Shown here: piece by piece, positions 1-11,335 of the stretch
Layout: each line of letters begins with the position of its first letter
How positions within the stretch are numbered: the stretch's first letter is position 1
From: Achatina immaculata
Taxonomy: Eukaryota; Mollusca; Gastropoda; Stylommatophora; Achatinidae
NCBI GenBank assembly: GCA_009760885.1
Contig: CM019719.1
Location: forward strand, 34,823,584 to 34,887,583
Length of the DNA stretch: 64,000 bases
Direction of reading: 5' to 3'
Notes under the pieces: model-generated
The model's database searches: none
Told to the model about the DNA's origin: nothing
The model's input: the letters and a program-made list of their open reading frames with translations, nothing else
Translations under genes and position numbers: made by a program

Positions 1-109
1 ATGCTTCATAGTATTGTTAATACTGTCAAATTTTAAACAATACTACAAGATGATATTAACAACATCTAGAACATGTTAAAAAAAAACAACACTGCTGAAA
101 TACATAGGA

Positions 110-371
110 ATGAATCTGAGAGAACTGAACTGGAGAGAATAATGAGAAAACCTGAGAGAGAAACCACAAGTGAGCCTGAAAAAAAACTATGGGTTAATCT
201 GAGAGAAACCACAAGTGAACCTGACAGAAACTATTAGTAAATCTGACAGAAACCATGAGAAAACCTGAAAAATGTCAGATGAGTGAAGCCAATGAAAACT
301 TGAGAGAAGTCATGAGAGAAATTAGGAGAAACCACGAGGGAACCTGACAGAAAACATGAGTGACAAACTAT
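110..371. repeat. degenerate minisatellite
   Basis: Imperfect repetition of a roughly 25-35 bp purine-rich unit built around gagagaaaccacaagtgaac and cctgacagaaa. The units are divergent and the period drifts. It lies about 170 bases downstream of the last visible exon, in the intron that runs off the left edge. No coding potential is seen. Confidence 0.5.
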
Positions 372-539
372 CAGAAACATTGCACCCTGTTCACAGAAAA
401 AATGTCTTTAGCAATAAGCACAATGCAGAAAGAGAAGTTGCAACATCCCAGAAGGAGTGATTCTACAAAAAATATCAGTTATGCTTAAGTAACAAGAAAG
501 TTATTTCAATCTTGAAACATTCTGACATGTATGACTTAC

Positions 540-650
540 ACTGACAATCTCTTTCATCAGAATTGTCTCCACAGTCATTTTTATTGTCACATATCTCATG
601 TGGACTGGCACACATTTTATTCTTGCACATGAACTGCTCAGTTTCACACA
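540..650 (-). CDS. exon: LDL-receptor class A domain 3
   Basis: A complete single-exon LDLa module of 36 codons plus split codons. The translation has six cysteines in LDLa spacing (CETEQFMC, KNKMC, HEIC, DC, C) and the calcium-binding tail CGDNSDERDC. LDLa modules bind protein ligands through a calcium-caged acidic loop. The acceptor reads tttctgtttcag and the donor agt|gtaagt. It is phase 1 at both ends, so it joins the SRCR exon at 1310-1494 in frame, the junction codon being GTG (Val). It is the most 3' exon visible; the gene continues off the window. Confidence 0.88.
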
Positions 651-1309
651 CTGAAACAGAAAGTTTTTTGTTGAATATTTTCTGAAACTCAAAAATTATA
701 AAGATATAATCTGCAAATCATTAATGTTGCATTAATATTACATTTATCTTTGCCTGAATATTGAATGTATCCTTAAAATACATATTTAAGAACTAAAGTA
801 GTTCAAAAATAGCTCACTTCTTTTGTTTTTTCTCCCTATCTCCATAATTGCTGAGTTAAGTATAAATTAATGGAGACTTTGGCCATCTAATTCTGAAAAC
901 CACTGGCTTACACTTTAAGAAAAAAAGAGTAAACACTTTTGCTGAAGTGTTAGATCAGAAGAAACTTGAATCCATTATAGACTCATAATATGAAACAAAT
1001 CACTTCAGACTTCCACTGCAGCTTTTAGTCTCAGTGACTTACAAACTGTGAGTGCATGCAGGAATGAATTCTTACCTTTTTTTTTTTTATTATTCATACT
1101 TTTCAAGTAGCTACTACACTTATAATCATAATTTTTAAAAGCTGTGTGTATTCCTGATAGATCATCAATATGTTCTTTCATTTCACACTGATAATAAGGA
1201 GGAAGATTTTTTTTTTTTTAGAATCTTTAAGAATCTGATTCAAGCTTACTACTGCATATCATATCTGTCCTTTTCATTACAATAAATTTATAAATACTCT
1301 TAATAATAC

Positions 1310-1494
1310 CATCAGAAATCCGGCACACAACTCCAGCAATCTCATAGGGCTTGCAATCATGAGTGTTCCATTTACTTTTTGGACAGTTCTGGATGGAAGT
1401 CTCATTTCCAATACACTTAACATCATCCAAAAGAAAGAGGACATTGTCAGGTGGATGACTGAAGAAGTTCATCTCTGTTTGCCGCTCAGCTCCT
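1310..1494 (-). CDS. exon: SRCR domain 2, C-terminal half
   Basis: 185-bp exon encoding the second half of a scavenger receptor cysteine-rich domain: LLDDVKCIGNETSIQNC, then a Cys in NTHDC and the closing AGVVC. These match the group A pattern with six cysteines in the whole domain. The acceptor is tttacttatcag and the donor gatg|gtatta. It starts in phase 2 and completes an Arg codon with the exon at 4960-5098; it ends in phase 1. The partner exon of SRCR 1 has exactly the same length and phases. Confidence 0.88.
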
Positions 1495-1695
1495 CTGATA
1501 AGTAAACAATGAAATACATGTTGTTCTTGTTTTTCTTTTAATCTACAGTTTTTAAGTTAGCTCTGTTTCACAGCTATTTATTTTGCAGTCAATGACAAAT
1601 GGACATTGGTAAATGCAAATTTTAAGCAGTCTTTGGATTTTTACCATATCATACTGAGTATGAGCTTGCCAAAAACAGGAAAACTTGGTGAGTCT

Positions 1696-4240
1696 TATAT
1701 CCTTCCCGTGCCATTAAACGTCACATAGGGCTCACAAGGTAGTTTGCCAATTTTTCCTGTTTTCAGCAACCTTTTCAACCTCATCAAGGGATTTTATGCC
1801 TATTAATTTGGCCTCTCTTAACAATGTCCTCTTTAGAGTTTCACTTGGTCTGCCTCTTTTTCTTCTGCCTGTTTTGTTCCATTTGATAGCTTTTTTTGGG
1901 ATTCTCTGGTCGTTTCTTCTCATCACTTGACCAACATATGTCCATCTCCTTTTCCTATCACCCATGAAACTGGTTGTTGTTCAGTCATCTGTCTTATCTC
2001 TGCATTGTTCTTGAATTCGTTCCACTTGATGCCGAGTATTTTCCTTAGGTATTTGTTTTCAAAAGAGTCTAATTTCTTGTCTATTTCCTTAGTTGTTTTC
2101 CAGCTTTCACATACATAAATAAAGATGGATATTACATTTAAAAGGGATGGTGACTGCAGTAAAACTGGTTTCAATAATAAAGGTAGATAGAGGTGTATGG
2201 TGTAGTTTTACAAAGTGGCAGAGGGACTGAGTAAAGAGAGAAAAAACGAATAGAAAGTATGAGAATGTATAAATGAAAAACATACAACATCTGATATTTA
2301 GCATGAGCCTTTTTTCAAGGATTACATGCACAAACGAGACAAAAATAAATAACTAAATGAAGAATTTATCTTAATATGGCCTCCTCCAGAAGTAGGAAAC
2401 AGAAATGCGTATCGTAGGGACCATGCGGGCCACACAAAGGATAAGCCGATAGAGCCATTTGTAAAGAAGAGGTGGAGAGAGAGGAGGAAAACAAGTGGTA
2501 GAAAAGAGGGGAAGGCAATAGAAACATGATAGCCGCTAGAGGAGAAGGTGTTGGTGGGGGAGGGGAAGCGGAGAGATAATGAATGAATAACATAAACACC
2601 TGCAGGGAGAAAATGTGAAACTGGTGAATAGGACAAGACCCTATAAACACCACTATGTTACCAGAGAAGAAAAGAGGGTGTCTAAGTATGTAAAGTAGCT
2701 GTCAAAGTATGCAAATTGATTGACTTCTTCAACATCTATCACAATCCTGGTCTATGTAAATGTCAAGGTATGCAAATTGATTGACTTTTTCAACAAATCT
2801 CCTGTCTACGTGTGTTTTTCCATTTTGATTAATGGGAAGTTTATTTAGTTTTGTTTTGTCCTTGTTAACTTCAAGTCCTATTTTACTAGCCAGTGAAGAC
2901 AAGATATCTGTTTTTTCTTGCATGGAATCCACATTGTTACTGATAAGAGTTATGTCATCAGCAAAATCAAGATCTTCTAGTTGGGTTGAATATACCCAAT
3001 AAATACCTGTGTTACCTATGAAAAATTTTTTTATTATTGAGTCTATTGCAATTCCAAAAAGCAAAGGAGACAGTATACATCCTTGTTTCATGCCTGTTTC
3101 AATCTGGAACCATTCACTCGTTGCTTCTTCTGTTTTGACTGCACAGACATATCCATTGTAGAGGTTAACATCCTTAATGATGTTGACAAATTTAGATGGT
3201 ATTCCGTATAGACTTAAAATTCTCTACAACGAATCATCTCTGTGAATGCTATCAAATGCCTTTTTAAAGTCTATGAAGTTCAGTATTAATGGTTTCTGCT
3301 CTTCAATATGTTCTTCAAGTATTATTCTTAAAATCCTGCTTGTTCTTCTCTTCTTCTGTGGTGTCCACTATATCTTTAAGTCTATCAAAATGACATTGTA
3401 AAATACTTTTGACACAACTGATACTAAGGTTACTCCTCTCCAATTGTTACAGTCACTATTTTAACAATGTTTCCTTTTTTCCACTTAGAAGAGACCTTTT
3501 CTTCTTTCCAAATCTTATTAAACATTCTCTGTAGTTGTCTCATGTTGTCACTAGTGATAGCTTTTAACATTTCGGGTGTTATTTCATCTTCACTTGCAGC
3601 TTTGTTGTTAGCCATTAAATTCACTGCTGTTTCAATTTCATGATATTTAATTTCATCTAGGTTGACATTTAGTTGTGGGGCTGGTAAGTCAGTTTCAAGG
3701 TTTATCAATTCTTTTGGGTGTGGTTGATTAAGTATTTCTTGGAAGTGTTCAGCCCATCTTTGGTTTTGGTCTTTACTTGATGTTAATAAGGTTCCAGTTT
3801 TGCTAAGGATTGGTCTTTCTTTAAATGTAATAGTACCTGTCAGCCTCTTTTGTATGTTATATAAAGTTATACTGTGTCCTGTTTTTGTTGCTTTCTCTGC
3901 TTCTTTCACCAAATTGTCTATGTATTCTCTTTTGTTCCTTCTAGCTGAACTTCTTACATTCTTGTCTATTTCTTTGTATGTTGCTATCGCCAGATCTTTT
4001 CCAAGATCTGCCTTTACATTCAACATCTCGTCTTTCATGTCTGTACTTCCGTGTGTTTTCTGATATCCATGCTTTCTATTTGGTTTTCAGTCCAGCGTTT
4101 CCTTTTACTTCTGTAATTATGGCTGTGCTGTAAGATTTCCATAATTCATCTATATCTATTTCCTCTACTTCATTGAGTGTTGTGGAATTATTGGCAAGTT
4201 TCTGATTGAAATTACTGTTAATATTCCAGTCCATTATGTA
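1696..4240 (-). mobile_element. LINE family A, 5'-truncated and interrupted (copy A1)
   Basis: APE-type non-LTR retrotransposon fragment. Reading leftwards it has the linker region ahead of the RT (ORF 3430-4038), RT core with KQGCILSPLLFGIAIDS and catalytic DFADDITL (about 2729-3091), then the C-terminal region with GRRKRGRPSETLKRTLLREA (1732-1965). It ends about 1696 at the family 3' end before an ATATAAG-type tail. Frames are broken, so it is a dead copy. A segment of about 160 bp present in other copies is replaced by 552 bp of foreign sequence at 2146-2697. A short stretch around 2700-2790 is tandemly duplicated. Confidence 0.85.
2146..2697. repeat. insert within LINE A1, containing repeat K
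   Basis: This block breaks LINE copy A1. Its left 140 bases match, in minus orientation, a repeat also found at 4744-4960 and 52726-52830; shared words are gaggtgtatggt and ttttacaaa. The rest is purine-rich sequence with open frames on both strands that resemble no known protein. I regard those frames as chance. Confidence 0.5.
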
Positions 4241-4743
4241 TGTAAAAATTTAACAGCATCTTCTAGTGGTCTGCCAACATGCATTCAATCATAGACTGTA
4301 ATGAAGAGAATAATATACAAGAATTTCATTTTTTAAAAAATCCTAATACTAAGTATCTGTCAAAATACAATAGGAGTCCAAATTTCTTTAGAATATTGAG
4401 TAACCATGCATATGTTTGCATTGTGTTGGCGCACAGACAGTTCTAGTTCAACTGAAAGCATCATTAAAAATATGCTGCATTCATGCATATAAGATTTTAC
4501 TAGATAGTACATGATAAAGTGAAATAGTCAAACACGTAAATTTTAAAAAAAATTTTTAAATAACCTCCCCTTTTGAAACAACAAAATCAGAATGACTTAC
4601 TCCCTTTGGAAAAAATTTTGTATGTGAACTATTCATTTTTCAGATAATCCATCTCATGAATCTATCATTTCATAAGGTAAGAACAAACAAAACGGTAGCT
4701 GCTAATAGAAAAATACTAGTGTTTCTCTAAAACTGACATAAAG

Positions 4744-4903
4744 ATAGGTTGAGGTGTATGGTTCAATTTTACAAAACGACAAAGGAATTGAAGAAATTTG
4801 AACAGAAACACAAATGGCAGAGAATATGGAAATAAGATGATAACGTATAAATGAAGAATGTATTGTTGTTTTGTAAAACTGAACCATGCACCTCAACCTA
4901 CCT
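4744..4903. repeat. inverted pair of repeat K (hairpin)
   Basis: Arms of about 35 bases, near-perfect inverted copies: 4744-4780 (ggttgaggtgtatggttca) against 4866-4903 (tgaaccatgcacctcaacc), with about 85 bases between. They look like two head-to-head copies of repeat K or a fold-back element. The structure lies some 60 bases into the intron from the donor site of the SRCR exon at 4960, so nascent RNA could fold near that splice site. Confidence 0.65.
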
Positions 4904-4959
4904 TTATTACTAGAATCAGTTTTACTGCAATCATCATCTCTTTCATCCTTAAAACTTAC

Positions 4960-5098
4960 CTATATCCCAACATCTTGCAAACAATTGTAGCATCTTGTAT
5001 CGACCACTCATCGTCACAGATTACACCTGTTTTCCCCTGGTAAGTGATTTCAACAGTCCCAGAATGCTCTTCTCCACCAACCAGCCGCACTTTAAGCT
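4960..5098 (-). CDS. exon: SRCR domain 2, N-terminal half
   Basis: 139-bp exon encoding the first half of SRCR 2: [15 protein letters not shown], then [20 protein letters not shown], the standard VRLVGG...GRVEV...VCDD.W...DA.VVC.QLG pattern with its first two cysteines. The acceptor ends atcaacag, the donor is atag|gtaagt. It starts in phase 1 (Glu codon shared with the LDLa exon at 7186-7299) and ends in phase 2, joining 1310-1494. Repeat K lies directly beyond the donor. Confidence 0.9.
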
Positions 5099-5689
5099 CT
5101 GTTGATAGCATCTCATCACACAAATTTCAAAGAATCTTATGTGCAATATGGGATAATTTTTTAAAATATTAAATATCTTATGCTGTTACTTGTTACTATA
5201 TCACAGGTTCTATATTTTTCTATATCACAATTATGCTTTTTTTTCGTATTTTTTGTTTGCTTTAAGTATACGGGATCATTTTAAAAAAAGAAAGACATCT
5301 TAGGATATGTTTAATTTAAAGTTTTGAATAAAATCAAACAAAATTTCCTTACAGTGTTTATTCTTAGCACTTTTTATTCTCATATGGAATCATCAGTGCA
5401 AAATTTTGACACAATCCTAAAAACTGAAAAAAAAGACCCCAATGATCAAACTACCTGCACCATGTAAAATTACAAAACAGAAATAAAGCAAAAGAAGAAG
5501 ATGAAATCACACTCCTTTAAAAACTCCAAGGAAAACTATATATGGCTTATCTGAAGCAAAGACTAAATAAATTGTAATCTTTTAAATGATGATCAACTTG
5601 CTTTTAAAGATCAAAAAGAACAGTCACTACACAATCACTTATCTCAACCCTTTCAATTTTTTAAAATTACATTTTCCAGTGGTACTTTC

Positions 5690-5765
5690 ACCATCTACAG
5701 GAGAGTTGTTAGGGAGGCAAAGTTCCACAAGGGACATGCAAATGACTGACTGACTGACTGACTTT
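5690..5765 (+). mobile_element. LINE family B, 3' end fragment (copy B1)
   Basis: Only the last bases of family B are present (ggagagttgttagggaggca, then gacatgcaaatga), followed by a (GACT)n tail of about four units at 5749-5764. An extreme 5' truncation. Confidence 0.7.
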
Positions 5766-6088
5766 CACCATCAGCGAAATACTACATTCATTTTTTTTTA
5801 ATATAAGATGACTGATAGGAAACTTAGAACTCAAAGATTTTTAGTTTTTTGTTTTGTTTTTTTACTTCTAAAAAAATCAGATCACTCATAATAATGACTT
5901 TACAACTATTATCAATAGAATTTAATATAACAATTAGCAACCAGTCACATGAAATAACAGTATTTCATACATATTTTAATTACTTATGAGCTCTACAGAT
6001 TTCCCTAACATTAAAAATATAAACCATAGTCTCAGTATTATTTTTTTTCTACCCATTTTTTTTAAGTAAGCATCTGTGATAAAATATA

Positions 6089-6858
6089 TGAGGGTCACAC
6101 TGAAAGTCATGAGCAAACATTTTTTAAAAATCAGAATTTATGGATAGAGAGAATATAAATGTATCCCCTTAACTGCATCCTTTTCTTCACCTTTCAACAT
6201 AATCTCCATTTCTCTGCACACATTTTTCACATCGCTCTGCAAGTTTTAAAATACCTTCCCGCTAGAATTCCATTCCAGCTGACTGACGGCACAGAAACAC
6301 TGCTTTCTTGACGTTCTCTCCTGTGGGACCCATCTGGCACAAACTTTTATACAGCCTAGGGTTTCAATCAATTCCTGTACTGCACTGTGTCCTATTCCAA
6401 GATTTATAGCAATTTCAGAAACTGTTACACTTCTGTCTTCTTTAATGATGCCGTCAACAATTTCCATGTTGCATTCAGTGGAGGCAGTTTGAGGGCAACC
6501 ATTGCAAGGCATATCTTGGATGCTCGTGTTTCCATCTTTGAAATGTTTCACCTACCTCCTAACGTTGCTAGTACTCATACACATGTCTCTATAAGCAAGC
6601 TGAAGTCTTTGTTGAATTTTAGTAGCGGGGATTTCATCTTTAATGAGGAACTCAATAACAGCACATTGATGAAACGAAACTTCAGCACCTGCCATTTTGT
6701 TTCTGCTCAGATTGGTCACATGACACATGATGGTGATATCATATGACTTCTACATGAAGTGCAAATGATGCAGATAAAGGTGATACATTTATATTTCCCC
6801 TATCTATAAATTCTGATTTTTTACAAATTTTTGCTCACGACATTTGGTACAACCCTGG
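6089..6858 (-). mobile_element. internally deleted mariner-like element (770 bp)
   Basis: Terminal inverted repeats agree over about 28 bases (left tgagggtcacactgaaagtc, right read inward ccagggttgtaccaaatgtc, both then tgagcaaa), with TA outside each end. The minus strand keeps the transposase N-terminal DNA-binding part (FHQCAVIEFLIKDEIPATKI near 6700, then IAINLGIGHSAVQELIETLG in ORF 6246-6551) and, in a shifted frame at about 6180-6245, the terminal mariner motif LAERCEKCVQRNGDYVER. The DDE catalytic core is missing. It can only have moved with transposase supplied in trans. Confidence 0.85.
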
Positions 6859-7185
6859 TAGCTTTACAGTTCTGTAAGCACAAACTTTGCCTTTTATATG
6901 TTTCATGTAGATGCCAGATTTGCACTCTCCTGGCTTTGTTTTCATTGTGCAATTTATTTATTAACAATACTGTTAAATATATTTATTTTTCTATTTGTTT
7001 TTGTAACAAGCCACTTGCAACAAAAAAAAAAGAATTTATACAGTATTGAAATGTCAAACTTAGGAATGTCAATTTTTGAGATAGGCTAGGAAAGGAAAGA
7101 CAGACACTCTCTTTTAAAAAATTTGACATCTGAGCAGAAACAATAATAATTTGCACACAAGTTAGTCAGGCCACTTTATGCTTAC

Positions 7186-7299
7186 CATCATTACAACCCT
7201 GTTCATCAGATTTGTCCCTACAGTCATATTTTCCATCACAGTGAGAACTCATTTCTACACATCTCTTGTCAGCACATTGGAATTTTCCACTGCAGTCAA
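7186..7299 (-). CDS. exon: LDL-receptor class A domain 2
   Basis: 114-bp exon holding one complete LDLa module: [20 protein letters not shown] followed by [15 protein letters not shown]. Six cysteines and the acidic DxSDE calcium site are all present. The acceptor is gtttctcacag and the donor gatg|gtaagc. Phase 1 at both ends, so it joins the PAN exon (13021-13177) upstream and the SRCR exon (4960-5098) downstream in frame. Confidence 0.9.
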
Positions 7300-7529
7300 C
7301 TGTGAGAAACAACAGGTAAAAGTTTGTTTACAGCTTTAAGATTTCAATGTCCAATCCATGATTAAACATTTTTTTTCTCACTGTGAGGGGACACAATGCT
7401 GAAATTAGAACATATGCCTCTCTCATATGTCGTAAAAACTCATAGCAGATGAAAGATAATTACAGTGCATGGTAATACTACTGACCTAATGAGCAATAAC
7501 AATATAGTAATAAAACTCATAGTAGTAGC

Positions 7530-7692
7530 TGTCAGTCAGTCATTTGCATGCCCCTTGCAGAACTTTGGCTCGCTAAAAGCTCTCCTGTAGGCCTCTCGGT
7601 TGTAAGCAAGATACCCTGCTGCTGATGCATCCATTTGCAGATTATCAATGATGCCTTGCAGCCATCTTCACCTTGGTCTTCCTCTCTTTCTT
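7530..7692 (-). mobile_element. LINE family B, 3' end fragment (copy B2)
   Basis: Reverse complement of the family B 3' end: the tail appears as gtcagtcagtc, followed by the conserved block ttgcatgccccttgcagaac and the region encoding the basic RGRPRRRW-type C terminus. Truncated after about 160 bases, abutting an AGT-rich stretch. Confidence 0.75.
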
Positions 7693-7771
7693 ATAGTAGT
7701 AGCAACAGCAGAAAAAAGTAATAAACATAACAGCTAACTAGTATTATTAGTAATTGTAGCAGCAGTAGATA

Positions 7772-8815
7772 TAGGGAATTTGCAAAGTCAGTGTGCAGTA
7801 TCTCAATATCAACTCTGGTTTCATAGCAGTATCCTAGTGGCTGTGATATCTAGGCACATCTACCTACCATATGGTATCAAGATGGAAGCTGTCGATCAAG
7901 CGTGCTAATAAAAAACATTAACGTAATATAAGTTAATCAGACATGTACTTTATAACAAATGTTGGAAGTGATGTCCTTGTGGCTCTATGCAAGCTTGAAC
8001 ATATTTAATTTTTATTTTATTCACAAACACTTTTCTTAGATCTGCTTGTGAAATGTTTCTTATGTATGTAATTTTGTGTATTAGCATAACCTGAGAGGTG
8101 AAGAAAGGCCTCATCTGTAAAAAAAAAAGTGACATCAAGAATATCAGCAGTTTTAATTTGAATGAAATTTGTAAACCATTCACAGCAATGGAGTCATTTT
8201 TCATGTTCCTCAGGCAGCAATTGTTGGATCGCTGTTACTTTACATGCGAAGTGTTTCAAATTTTCTCTAACTACTTTATGCACTGCTGCAAGCCAGATAC
8301 CTTCCTGTTGTGCCAACTTCCACAAAGTTTTTGATGGACTCCAAAGCACGGGGTCAAAAATGTTCGATAACTTCTCCTCGTTAGGTTTAAATGGTCTCCC
8401 ACTATGGTGTACATCTAACACGGAGCCTGTTTCACAAAATTTCTCAATGTGTTTATAAACTGCATTGTGATGAGGTACGAGTGTTCCTGGGAATTTTTCA
8501 GCAAACTGCTCTCATACTAAACCAGTATTGCCTTCTCGAAATACATGTTCAACAAGAAAAATACATTCCTCCAGTGAAAGAACCATAGTGAATAAACTGA
8601 TTTAGACAATTCGCCCATCATGCACTTCAAACATTGCTTAACAACTGAATGCACAAATGCAGAAGACAGACTGAATATGATGAATGTTACACAACAGCAG
8701 ACTTCAACATGCTAACATATGCAGGTAAATGTACCTAGTATCACAGCCACTAAGATACCAATATGATACTGGAATTGATACTGAGATACTGCACACTGAC
8801 TTTGCCAACTCCCTG
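7772..8815 (-). mobile_element. DUF4817-type Tc/mariner-like element with long terminal inverted repeats
   Basis: Terminal inverted repeats of about 94 bp: 7772-7865 and 8723-8815, sharing for example gcaaagtcagtgtgcagtat. The minus strand carries a degenerate transposase: N terminus MVLSLEECIFLVEHVF (8588 leftwards) with an in-frame stop soon after, GSVLDVHHSGRPFKPNEEKL (8194-8421), the sheet around DVTFFFTDEAFF (about 8110-8150), and the C-terminal signature VQACIEPQGHHFQHLL (near 7960-8010). Coding sequence is shorter than the roughly 350 residues usual for the family, so the middle is deleted. Flanking TA duplications are not clear. The element sits in an AGT-rich region. Confidence 0.8.
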
Positions 8816-8912
8816 TGGTGGTGTTATTGGTAGCACTGGTAGTGAGATAGTAAAAGTCACTGTAGCCATAGTGGTAGTGACAGTGATAGTAGTGACAGTA
8901 ACAGTCTTCTCC

Positions 8913-9545
8913 TTCTTCTTCATAAGCATTTAGCAGAAATGCGTGATACCCTGATTTTTGTGATGTGCCTTCTGGCTGCGTACCTCCAACTTCAGCACCT
9001 TTCCGTGATAGGGCAGACTGTGGTCTTACTTGGATTGCTATGAAGACAGCGGTGTAGGCTGGCCTGGCCAAAACGTTTGTTTTCTCGCCTCTGGTGGCTG
9101 CACTTAAGTCCCTTCTTCAAGTCAGGCCCAGTGGCTTTGAGACAGTTCCAAAGAGACACTCTGACTTTGGGATGAGGAATCTGATGAGTACTTCAATGAT
9201 ATCCATTCCCTGCCACCTATATTCTGCTGGCTCTGTTTTGTTTACCTCATTCTGATAGCCATTGTTGTAGATACCCATAGGCTTATCACATCCTGGATTC
9301 ATTGGTTTCACATCAGACCTTCCTTATTCCTGCCAGCGATCTTCATGTCCTCATCCATCCACCAACTTGACATTACATTTTACAAAAATAACACTTACAA
9401 TTAGTGTTGATTGCTACAGGTTTCTGGGTACAGAAGTAGGTCAGAGTTTTTAAGCAATCAGATCTACAAGATCTTGTATGTTCCCTGTCTCACAAAGAAT
9501 ATGTTTAAGATAAGTGTGTTCTTTTAACACAGCTGTTCCCAGGGG
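8913..9545. repeat. unclassified interspersed repeat E (copy E1)
   Basis: Uninterrupted copy of a repeat whose second copy is split over 36487-36685, 37563-37936 and about 38254-38312. Shared blocks include cagactgtggtctt, taggctggcctggccaaaac, cctggattcattggtttcac and ttgattgctacaggtttctg. No terminal repeats or protein matches are visible. Open frames within it are not conserved between copies. Confidence 0.7.
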
Positions 9546-9699
9546 AGCAGTAGTAGTGATAGTGGCAGAAGCAATAAAAGATGGCCAAATATGCCTGAGA
9601 AATAGATGAAATAATAATAGAAAGATATTTATTGTTATGAGAAGATATCTGTGGTAGTATCTGTAACAACAAAAGTGAATTATGACAATCTATTGTCAG

Positions 9700-10270
9700 T
9701 CAGTCTTTAGAATGTCCCTTGTGGAACTTTGCCTCCCTAACAGCTCTCCTGTAGGCCTCTTGGTTGTAAGCAAGATGCACTACTGCTGATGCATCCATTT
9801 GCAGATCATCAATGATGTCTTGCAGCCATCTTTGCCTTGATCTTCCTCTTTCTTTTTCCCATTATGTACCCTTCCACGATTGTCTCTTCTAAAGTGTCAT
9901 GGCGTTTAATATGTCCAAAATATTTAAGTTTTCTCTTTTTAATCCTCTTTACTACCCAGCCTTCTTCAATATTAAGTTCTTGTAGTATGGATATATTTGT
10001 TATTTTTTGTGTATATGATATTTGAAGGACTCTTCTGTAGCCTATACATTTAAAGACATTTATGTGTTTCTCAGCTGTTTTGTTAAGTGTCCAGGTCTCA
10101 CAGGCATATGCTGTGATGGGAAAGATGCACACCCTTAAAAATCTTATTTTTGTATTTTGTAGTTTTGTCTGTTCCTCTCCACAGCTTCCTCAGATGTTTT
10201 ATTTTTTGAAGAGTGATAGATGTCCTCCTTTTAATTTACCTCATTGTATCTCCATTATTAGTTAGTAATG
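9700..10270 (-). mobile_element. LINE family B, 3' part (copy B3)
   Basis: Minus-strand copy of the family B C-terminal region with fragments such as YACETWTLNKTAEKHIN and KYFGHIKRHDTLEETIVEGY (9809-10132). The 3' end has the GACT-type tail (cagtcagtc at about 9690). It is 5'-truncated within the region that follows the RT. Confidence 0.85.
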
Positions 10271-10399
10271 ATTCAAGATATTATAGACCATTAAAATTAA
10301 GATTGTTGTAAATAATAGCTGATATGATAACATCTGTATAGTAACTGTGATAGTAAAATAACCATCACTTGCAATGATGCTACAAGAATCTACAGATCT

Positions 10400-11335
10400 G
10401 GTGGTATGAGAAGTGCAGCCAACACTTAAAACTGGATGAAAATGAAGAGTAAATGAGGAAGTGACCACAGCCAGGGAAGCACAGGAGCTGAAAGAAGTAA
10501 TAGGATACACCAAGACCAACAGAAGGGGATTTGGTTATAGTGAAATCAAATGGTAGTCAAAGGCCTCATGTAGGGAAAGAAAGGATATGATCATCGGCAA
10601 GGTAAGGAATTCAGAGGATAATATGTAGGTCCAGAAGGCAGTCCAACAGTCACAGCAAGGCCAATTTACAACATGGGAGGAAGTCCTGCAGAGATCACTA
10701 ACATGGAATGACATCTGGAAAATGGCACCCTTGAGGCTCAGTTTCATCATCAGATCTGCTTATGACCTTCTGCCTACAGGCTCCAACCTATACAAATGGG
10801 GTGTATCAGAAGACCCAAAGTGCCCTCTCTGCAATGAAAGGCAACATTGGAGCATGTTCTGTCAGCATGCGGAATATCATTAGATCAGGATGCTACACCT
10901 GGCGGCACAAAAGAGTGCTGCAGGAACTAGTAACCATTGTTGACAGGCCAAAAGATAAATCAAACAATGCCAAAAGAGCTGAGGTCCCATCTAAGTACTT
11001 CATAGGTACTGGTACAACATAAAGTATTGAAATCAGGAACATTCCCTTATCATCACTCCTAGATGGTGTGATAGTGGACCTACCAGGAAGAAGAGAATAC
11101 CCGACTGCCATCAAGAACACAGGAATGTGACCAGACATTGTAGTGTACTCCATAGCATAACAGGAGCTAATAATTATCAAGCTCACGGTTCCATATGAAA
11201 CAAGAATAGAGGAGCAGCATTTATTCAAATGTGAGAAGTACAATGATCTGGTCAAGCAACTACGGCACAGGGCAGGAGTCAAGGCAAAGGTGGTAGCTGT
11301 AGAAGTGGGATCAAAAGGATTCTCTGTCTGAGGAA
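10400..11335 (+). mobile_element. LINE C-terminal fragment with zinc knuckle and restriction-like endonuclease
   Basis: Decayed 3' region of a non-LTR element, spread over frames. In order: WKMAPLRLSFIIRSAYDLLP (about 10710-10775), CPLCNER and HVLSAC (CCHC knuckle, about 10820-10870), YTWRHKRVLQELVTIVDRP (about 10890-10950), PDIVVYS ... ELIIIKLTVPYETRIEE (about 11130-11215), then VKAKVVAVEVGSKGF. The CCHC plus RPD(x12-14)D/E arrangement belongs to the restriction-like endonuclease of the R2/NeSL type. Here the Arg before PD is a stop codon and the catalytic acid in IIELTVP is Lys, so it is inactive. Confidence 0.65.

Noticed and set aside
2322..2653. Two overlapping minus-strand frames of 95-104 codons
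   Set aside because: They lie in the purine-rich insert inside LINE A1, are Ser/Leu/Pro-rich in both frames and match nothing.
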